From: Candidatus Enterosoma merdigallinarum
GTDB lineage: Bacteria; Bacillota_I; Bacilli_A; RFN20; CAG-288
DNA length: 64,000 nt
Assembly (NCBI GenBank): GCA_018714385.1
Contig: DVNL01000004.1
Location: forward strand, 56,215-120,214
Direction: 5' to 3'
Below, in pieces: positions 59,001 through 64,000 of the stretch. The notes beneath the pieces were generated by a model that had not been told where the DNA came from, made no database searches, and saw only the letters and a program-made list of their open reading frames with translations. Position numbers and translations under genes: made by a program. Numbering within the stretch: position 1 is the first letter of the stretch; each line of letters starts with the position of its first letter.

Positions 59001-60974
59001 GAAATATTGGCTAGCTTCATCGATTATGTCGACTTGTTCGAAAAGCTTGACATTGACTCCTTCAACATGGGATCGCTCTATGCGGATTCTTGGGCGGATT
59101 CGGTCGGCGAAAAGGAGATCGATGGCATCGTATACTCGTATACGGAATCGGGTGAGATCGCCGGACTGACGCAGTTCTTCGGTCTCATCCAGGATATGGA
59201 TATCGATAATTTCGATGGCAGTCATTTGCCTGAGGGATTCCTGACATCCATTTCGGCCGAGTCGAGATCCTCGATGGTTGTGCAAAGTCTTCTTGCCACA
59301 ATCATCAGCTCAGTTGTCGATCAACTTCAAATCGATGATTCCTTCCGCGGAGCCATTCAATCGATCGACTTCTACAAACTCGTGGGAATGAGCGCTGGCG
59401 AGATCGAAGTCGAGTTTGACTTCATCCAGACGATCTATGATCTTTCTCAGCCGGATGCGAGCGGAACCTCACCTCTTGATTCTCTGCTTGATGACATCTT
59501 TTCCTTGGATTCCGAAAGTCTGGTTGTTTTCAAGAATCTGACTACCAAGATGGCTCTTTCCACTTTGATGACCGAAGCGGGACAAGGACATAGTCGAGCC
59601 CCTATCGGTGAGTTGTTCTTCCAGATTTTCACGAAGACCGAGACCACGGGAAAATCGCTCCTAGAGCAGATGACGCTGGCCCAAGATGCTAACCAATATG
59701 ACTTCTATTTCAATGGTCTTCTTGCCCGGGTAGAGGATTGGACGGTCGAAATGGACTATATCAACCAGTTTGTCGAGATGTTCTCTCAACTTGGCATTGA
59801 TGCTGACAATATGACGGATGTATTCCTGCAAGGCGAGAATAAAGAAGGCGTGCGTTCGCTTCTCAAGTCCATGAACCGTTCTGCCCTTTTCCATAAGCTT
59901 CCCATTTCCTTGATCCACGACAATGTCTATTCGTCGGATGGCTCGGGGTTGGATTCCCTGTTTGTGGATCCGACGACGGGCAGGGCTAAGACGGTAGATT
60001 TCTATGTCCATCTATCCACTCGAAACGAGGACGTTTCTTTCTGGGACAATGAGATCGAATATTTCGTCAATTTGCTTTTTGGCTTGAGCGATTTCCTTGA
60101 AAACGGCTTTGCTGAAATCACGATCGGAGAAGGTGGCGTCTCGACGGCCCTCCTCTATGATTTGGGATCGATCGAGCTCTTCCGCGATGTTCGTTCCTAC
60201 ATCGTCTACAATTTGATCGATCGCACGGCCACCGGCGAGAATCAATCTCTTGTCGCGGATGTGTTCAAGGACTATTTGGTGTATGGCGAAAACAAGGATG
60301 CCTATCGTCTGGAGGAGCTTTTCTTCCAGAACGAGACTCTTCTGGACGGTCAAGGGTATCTTATCGAAGAAAAGGCTCTTGCTGATCTAAAGGCATTGGA
60401 TACCATTCTTCAGCTTGCTTTGGACAACCTGAATGTCTTTGCCACGGGAAGCCTTGCCGATATTCTTGGCTCAAGGATCAAGTTCGAAGAGTTGACGGGA
60501 CAATGCTTCTATGAGTATGGCGGAGCTTTCTGCCGGAGCCGACTCGCTTCGGAGTTCGTGGCCGGGTTGATGAAGATGATCCTCGGAAACGACAACGTCC
60601 TCTCCGGGCTTTCCTCTCTTCCCGGCGGCGATTCTTTTGTCTTTAAATTCACCGAAGATGACTATTACGGCAGCAACAACCAATATCCGCTTGTCAATCC
60701 TGTCGAAGGGCGTGCGATTGATGGATTCCTCGTCGCATTGAGCACCTTGCCGCTTGATGATGCGGCGATTCAAGATCTCTTTGATTCGCTAAACATCGAT
60801 AAGGCGGAAACGGATGCCCTGTATGCTGAATTTGCTGCCAAGGACTATTCCGATTTTCCGACGTCCCTCTTTGGCCGTGACGATGCCGTTTTGTCCATCG
60901 TCAAACTGATGGTTGGAGACACCCTTCCGGACGATTTCGATCCGGCGACGATGCCGTATTCTTTTCGATCTTGA
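56004..60974 (+). CDS. Very large (~1,657 aa) membrane-anchored protein with CvpA-like N-terminus
   Basis: Single uninterrupted ORF; N-terminal TMs including FLAGFIKGLYKTTVKTL, then a long Asp/Ser/Leu-rich helical region; GGAG RBS. Confidence 0.85.
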   Translation: MPEIVSTVLLVLFIFLFFLSLLAFLAGFIKGLYKTTVKTLLIAALLCVFVFLTPSITIAIGNIDLSKIGFSFEFNGQQIVLTTIQETLANIITATGVISPMNGISIYETAIALANSLLSYVIFFVFVLLTQLFIWLFTAIVYNGIFRWFIPVESKEDRRLRKEMPKETRYLTQGIYFENEPASVEEREPEVIDPYQQEELLRGQENIPGQEYAEAFPEATAMEEETSEEVLPEDDYPVAETRHRLPLLRLPAAVLGACSEFVLAMVLVSPFTALARTALEHRETVSTVLSQLLPENDSQDIDSLMDTLEDSLLVKLLGVMNFDTTIMDSVSRVEIGGKDVSFNGLLSSVLDIASPLIDEGAIDFGSGVGAITVNFAQLLNGTMVSTLIDSIIENPIVMALIPPVIDIGVNTLSSESLPLSQLDFSDIDWSSDLSALSDIYSQIYGTGIIDSLFVEDGEKISPENIEIPVADWSAEQYQNNLASFAKAFEAFGDMEVMKKNLPMVFASVGTYLAGMGYDILPTDADSYAKVDWGHDIALFGTSALNLCRVLGVNISADIDIEAALDQKLDSLDNEVEVQKFVQDVETILCGDEKKKTDGLLDCTLFDIVRLGDVLDSVLSSVSAISSYVENIDFSVFDEMSIADLKVEFRSIFDVAELVLDPGFPIKLEEGLESIDLSSQEVANALVDVLNMAENSEIFSSMYPYIIQSFLSNPDLEIQDFMFGLTPYNFNFDSDNFTSDFKELVSLMPSLYETFEVLSNDKLTNAEKFKGINAVAIGDLLEIVADSNFFNPALSDGVDIDSDDANDGRNFNLYVVLSNLFRSDTFAQMGFVAPDLKTMSGIEWSGSNGEISRLVSLIQDAQTNADFLLDGAKGTVEDPDALRSMISTGFSSQLLEPSILAIIDSSMNEFLSSVGINKTLNQMRTEYWKEDVDPLIDILTLAGDMDFSDPDFFNSLDSVQLNALLTSLYRTNFIANCFGTPLTENMSSATIEAQRNRNFSEILASFIDYVDLFEKLDIDSFNMGSLYADSWADSVGEKEIDGIVYSYTESGEIAGLTQFFGLIQDMDIDNFDGSHLPEGFLTSISAESRSSMVVQSLLATIISSVVDQLQIDDSFRGAIQSIDFYKLVGMSAGEIEVEFDFIQTIYDLSQPDASGTSPLDSLLDDIFSLDSESLVVFKNLTTKMALSTLMTEAGQGHSRAPIGELFFQIFTKTETTGKSLLEQMTLAQDANQYDFYFNGLLARVEDWTVEMDYINQFVEMFSQLGIDADNMTDVFLQGENKEGVRSLLKSMNRSALFHKLPISLIHDNVYSSDGSGLDSLFVDPTTGRAKTVDFYVHLSTRNEDVSFWDNEIEYFVNLLFGLSDFLENGFAEITIGEGGVSTALLYDLGSIELFRDVRSYIVYNLIDRTATGENQSLVADVFKDYLVYGENKDAYRLEELFFQNETLLDGQGYLIEEKALADLKALDTILQLALDNLNVFATGSLADILGSRIKFEELTGQCFYEYGGAFCRSRLASEFVAGLMKMILGNDNVLSGLSSLPGGDSFVFKFTEDDYYGSNNQYPLVNPVEGRAIDGFLVALSTLPLDDAAIQDLFDSLNIDKAETDALYAEFAAKDYSDFPTSLFGRDDAVLSIVKLMVGDTLPDDFDPATMPYSFRS

Positions 60975-60976
60975 AC

Positions 60977-61654
60977 ATGTCGAGAAAGACGCGATTCGAG
61001 ATAGTCTATGAAGATAAGGAGGTCCTCGTCGTATACAAAGAGAGGAACCTCCTGACGATAAGAACGAACGATCCCAAAACTTTTTCCAAGAATCTCTATC
61101 ACTATGTTCACGACTATTTGCGCTCTCGACACGAGAGACCGTTTATTGTGCATCGCTTGGATTTTGAAACGAGCGGTCTAGTTGTCTTTGCCAAAACTTT
61201 TGCGGTCAAGGAGAGGCTTCAGTCCTGTTTCGAGGCGAGACGCGTAATCCGTCTCTATGAGGCGGTCGTCCGCCAATATGTTGCGATCGGGAAAAAGAAA
61301 ATGGTCCGTCTATTCCTCAGTGAAAACAAAAATTCTTTCTTCGTTCACAAAGACGCAAAGGGCAAGGAAAGCTTGACCTTGTTCGAGGCGAGAAATCCCA
61401 TTGGAATCGGTACGGCCTTGAAGGTCGAAATTCTGACGGGAAGGAAAAATCAGATCCGAATTGCACTTCATGATCAGGGATTGACGCTTATCGGCGATGA
61501 GCGCTATTCCAAAGACAAAGCGAAGAGAATGTATCTGAATGCATATTACCTTTTGTTTCCGGAAGAATCCGGCCTAAAACAAAGGGAGTTTTTCATGGAG
61601 CCGCTATGGATCCGCGAGAAACTCCCGGTATGTCGACTTTATGGAGAAAAATAA
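60977..61654 (+). CDS. RluA-family pseudouridine synthase
   Basis: FIVHRLDFETSGLVVFAK, LTGRKNQIRIAL. Confidence 0.9.
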   Translation: MSRKTRFEIVYEDKEVLVVYKERNLLTIRTNDPKTFSKNLYHYVHDYLRSRHERPFIVHRLDFETSGLVVFAKTFAVKERLQSCFEARRVIRLYEAVVRQYVAIGKKKMVRLFLSENKNSFFVHKDAKGKESLTLFEARNPIGIGTALKVEILTGRKNQIRIALHDQGLTLIGDERYSKDKAKRMYLNAYYLLFPEESGLKQREFFMEPLWIREKLPVCRLYGEK

Positions 61655-62527
61655 TCAGTCTGCGACGCGCTTCATGTAGGCAAGGCCAATGGCATTGGAA
61701 CCGCAGTGACTGGCAATGACGGCACTGGCTTCGACAGGGAAGAGTATTTTCTCCCCGACCAATGGCGTCAAGTCATGCAACATTCTTTTGACTCCGTTCG
61801 GGCAGAGACATGTCGGAATGAGGATAGGATAAGAGAGATCGACATTTCCTTTCTCGAGATCATCCTTGAATTCCTGAACCATGATATCGATGCCCTTGTC
61901 GATGTTCGTTTTGGTCACAAGCTTACGAACCGCCATTTCGCCTTTATCGACGGCAATGATAGGATGAAGCCTCAGTTTGCTACCGATGAAGAAGGTCAGT
62001 CCAGAACAGCGGCCACCATGGTTGAGATGATCCAGTTTATCGATGACGAAAGACATATGGACTTTTGGCACGCGGTCTTTGTGAGATGCGATGATTTGAT
62101 CCAATCCTTTTCCGGAGTCCAAATCGCGTCTTATGGCCATGGCAAGAAGGGCGATTCCGGAACTGATTTGTTGGGAATCGAGAATGACAAGGCGGTCTTT
62201 ATCTGGAATCTGTTCTCTAGCAAAGATGGCTTTTTCATATAGTCCAGAAAGTTTGCTAGAAACGGTTAGAAAAATAACAAGTTTGTTTTGGGATAAAGCA
62301 ACTTTAAATAATTCTGTAAGGTCGTTGACATTCAGAGCGCTTGTGGCGGGAAGAATGTGTGTTTCCTTGATCCTATCAAATAGCTCATGTGATGTGATAT
62401 CTTTTCGATCGCGAAAAACACGTTCTCCCAAGGATATGACGAGAGAGGCCACATCGGCGTTCACAGCTTCGACAAAAGAAGAAGGAAGGTCACAGCTCGA
62501 ATCCACGATAATCTTGAAATCGGACAT
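61655..62527 (-). CDS. DegV family fatty-acid-binding protein
   Basis: IIVDSSCDLP, TVSSKLSGLYEKA, GGRCSGLTFFIGSKLRLHPII; GGAGG RBS. Confidence 0.94.
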   Translation of the reverse strand: MSDFKIIVDSSCDLPSSFVEAVNADVASLVISLGERVFRDRKDITSHELFDRIKETHILPATSALNVNDLTELFKVALSQNKLVIFLTVSSKLSGLYEKAIFAREQIPDKDRLVILDSQQISSGIALLAMAIRRDLDSGKGLDQIIASHKDRVPKVHMSFVIDKLDHLNHGGRCSGLTFFIGSKLRLHPIIAVDKGEMAVRKLVTKTNIDKGIDIMVQEFKDDLEKGNVDLSYPILIPTCLCPNGVKRMLHDLTPLVGEKILFPVEASAVIASHCGSNAIGLAYMKRVAD

Positions 62528-62552
62528 TTTTGCCTCCGTTGAAGGATTGAAA

Positions 62553-62578
62553 ATATTGTAGATAAAACCCTACAATAT
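62553..62578. promoter_or_regulatory. Palindromic candidate operator within divergent promoters
   Basis: ATATTGTAG-N8-CTACAATAT; plus promoter TTGAAA-N18-TACAAT (62547-62576), minus promoter TTGACA-N17-TACAAT (62583-62555). Confidence 0.7.
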
Positions 62579-62586
62579 GTCAAAAC

Positions 62587-62955
62587 ATGAACTTGGCTCA
62601 TCAAGAAGAATACATGGAAAAGCGTTCGCGCTTTATCGCCTTCCTCTATGTCGTCAAAGACGACGAGGAATTTCGGTCTGCCTTGGAAGCCGTGCGTGCA
62701 CAGCATCCGAAGGCAAGACATATCCTTCGTTGCGGTCGGTTTCTCAACCGATTTGGCGTCCCCGTCTTGACTTCGTCGGAGGACAAGGAGCCGATTTCCT
62801 CGATGAAGAGGCTTTCAGGACTTTTTGAGAAGAAAGACATAGTAGGCTATGGCGTCTTCATAGTCCGCTATTTTGGTGGGACAAAGCTCGGGGCGAGTCA
62901 TCTGGATCGGGTGTATTTCGGGCTTGGTGCCAATCTTTTGTCATACTGCTTATAA
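62587..62955 (+). CDS. YigZ/UPF0029 (IMPACT N-domain)-like protein, short and divergent
   Basis: KRSRFIAFLYVV, KARHIL, SSEDKEP, IVRYFGGTKLGASHLDRVY; lacks the usual C-terminal domain. Confidence 0.8.
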   Translation: MNLAHQEEYMEKRSRFIAFLYVVKDDEEFRSALEAVRAQHPKARHILRCGRFLNRFGVPVLTSSEDKEPISSMKRLSGLFEKKDIVGYGVFIVRYFGGTKLGASHLDRVYFGLGANLLSYCL

Positions 62956-62956
62956 T

Positions 62957-62985
62957 TTGTTTTAAATAGAGAATTAATATATAAT
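62957..62985 (+). promoter_or_regulatory. Promoter of [FeFe]-hydrogenase-like gene
   Basis: TTGTTT-N17-TATAAT, 38 nt upstream of ATG. Confidence 0.75.
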
Positions 62986-63023
62986 GGCGATGTAACAACA
63001 ACGTCAAAAAAGAGGTTTTCGTC

Positions 63024-64000
63024 ATGGAAAATGTACAGAGCAAGCCAATGAAGAAATTGGAGGTCTCGCAGGTCGAAGAACTATTAAAAAATCCAGATAA
63101 AGTCGTCATTGTACAAACGGCTCCTTCAGTTCGTGTTTCGCTCGGTGAAATGTTCGGGGGAAAGATTGGCGAGAAGGTCACGGGAAAGATGGTCTCTGCC
63201 CTTCGTCGCATCGGCTTTCGTTATGTTTTCGACACGGATTTCGGAGCGGATATCACCATTTGGGAAGAAGCCCAAGAGTTTCTTGAACGTGTGAAAAAAG
63301 GTGGGCCTTATCCTCAGTTCAACTCCTGTTGCATCGGTTGGCTTTCCTTCGCCGACAGAACATTCCATGACTTTTTCAAAGACGGCCTCATTTCGAGCGT
63401 CAAATCCCCCATCGGCTGTCTCGGCTCGGTTGCCAAAACATATTTCGCCGACAGGATCGGCGTCTCTCCTGAGAATATCGTCGTGGTCGCCGTCGTGCCT
63501 TGCATATTGAAGAAAAACGAAAACGCCTTGCCATACAACAAGACGAATGATCTTTACGATGTGGATTATTGCTGGACGACGAAGGATCTTGGAAACCTCA
63601 TCGCCGAAAGAGGCATCGACTTCAATGCTTTAGAGGATGGGGAGTTTGATAACCCGCTCGGCGAATCGACAGGAGGCGGAACGATTTTCGGACGTTCAGG
63701 CGGTGTCTTGGAAGCCATCATCCGCAACGCCATTTATTTCGATCGAAAAACCACACTTGCCGAGGACGTTGAATTCGTTCCGAGTCCGTTGTCTCCAGAT
63801 ATCTTGGATTGTCATTTCAGAATCTCTGGACAGGAGATGTTGGCTTGTCGCTGCGGTATGGTCGGAGCCCGTCTGATTGGAAACCTTGTCAAGGAAGGCA
63901 AATGCCCCTATCACTTCGTCGAGGTTATGGCCTGTCCTGGCGGATGCATCATGGGGGCCGGACAGCCGATGCACCTTCCTGCGGAGGGAATCCCCGCCAC
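63024..64000 (+). CDS. [FeFe]-hydrogenase-like H-cluster protein, 3' end outside window (not in ORF track)
   Basis: Hand translation gives FNSCCIGW, VPCILKKNE, FGRSGGVLEA and EVMACPGGCIMGAGQP, matching the L1, L2 and L3 H-cluster motifs; no N-terminal ferredoxin domains. Confidence 0.88.
   Translation, partial: MENVQSKPMKKLEVSQVEELLKNPDKVVIVQTAPSVRVSLGEMFGGKIGEKVTGKMVSALRRIGFRYVFDTDFGADITIWEEAQEFLERVKKGGPYPQFNSCCIGWLSFADRTFHDFFKDGLISSVKSPIGCLGSVAKTYFADRIGVSPENIVVVAVVPCILKKNENALPYNKTNDLYDVDYCWTTKDLGNLIAERGIDFNALEDGEFDNPLGESTGGGTIFGRSGGVLEAIIRNAIYFDRKTTLAEDVEFVPSPLSPDILDCHFRISGQEMLACRCGMVGARLIGNLVKEGKCPYHFVEVMACPGGCIMGAGQPMHLPAEGIPA

Overview
This 64 kb window looks like a chromosomal segment of a moderately GC-rich Bacilli/Erysipelotrichia-like Firmicute. 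TGA is used as stop. The lineage is inferred from gene content only. Most of the window is housekeeping: ileS(partial)-lspA-rluD, rnhC divergent from mutS2-uvrC, a tRNA-Pro(GGG), an ABC-F ATPase, an FtsX-type ABC exporter, alaS-ruvX, aldehyde and alcohol dehydrogenases, a paired ABC exporter, the rimP-nusA-ylxR-L7Ae-infB-rbfA operon, ribF-truB divergent from a ttcA-like gene, rpsO, a TetR-controlled ABC exporter, rlmD, corA, lemA-DUF3137, mscL, thioredoxin, TraX, CPBP, degV, and a divergent [FeFe]-hydrogenase running off the right end (absent from the ORF track because it has no stop in the window). The main accessory feature is an AT-rich island at about 41.66-46.23 kb. It contains an unlisted 55-aa ORF, a dense zone of interleaved perfect inverted repeats, an N-terminally truncated hsdR remnant, and a tight three-gene cassette: a membrane-anchored protein, a zinc-ribbon + HEPN/AbiU2-like protein, and an unassigned possible effector. 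I consider it the best candidate for an undescribed, defence-like system. Other notable items are a ~1,657-aa protein with a CvpA-like N-terminus, a recurring leaderless-gene promoter architecture (mutS2, ttcA-like, yigZ-like, one ABC gene), a palindrome covering two face-to-face promoters between degV and yigZ, and a MutS2 with degraded Smr motifs. No rRNA, CRISPR array or intact transposon was seen. All family calls come from reading motifs; no database search was run.
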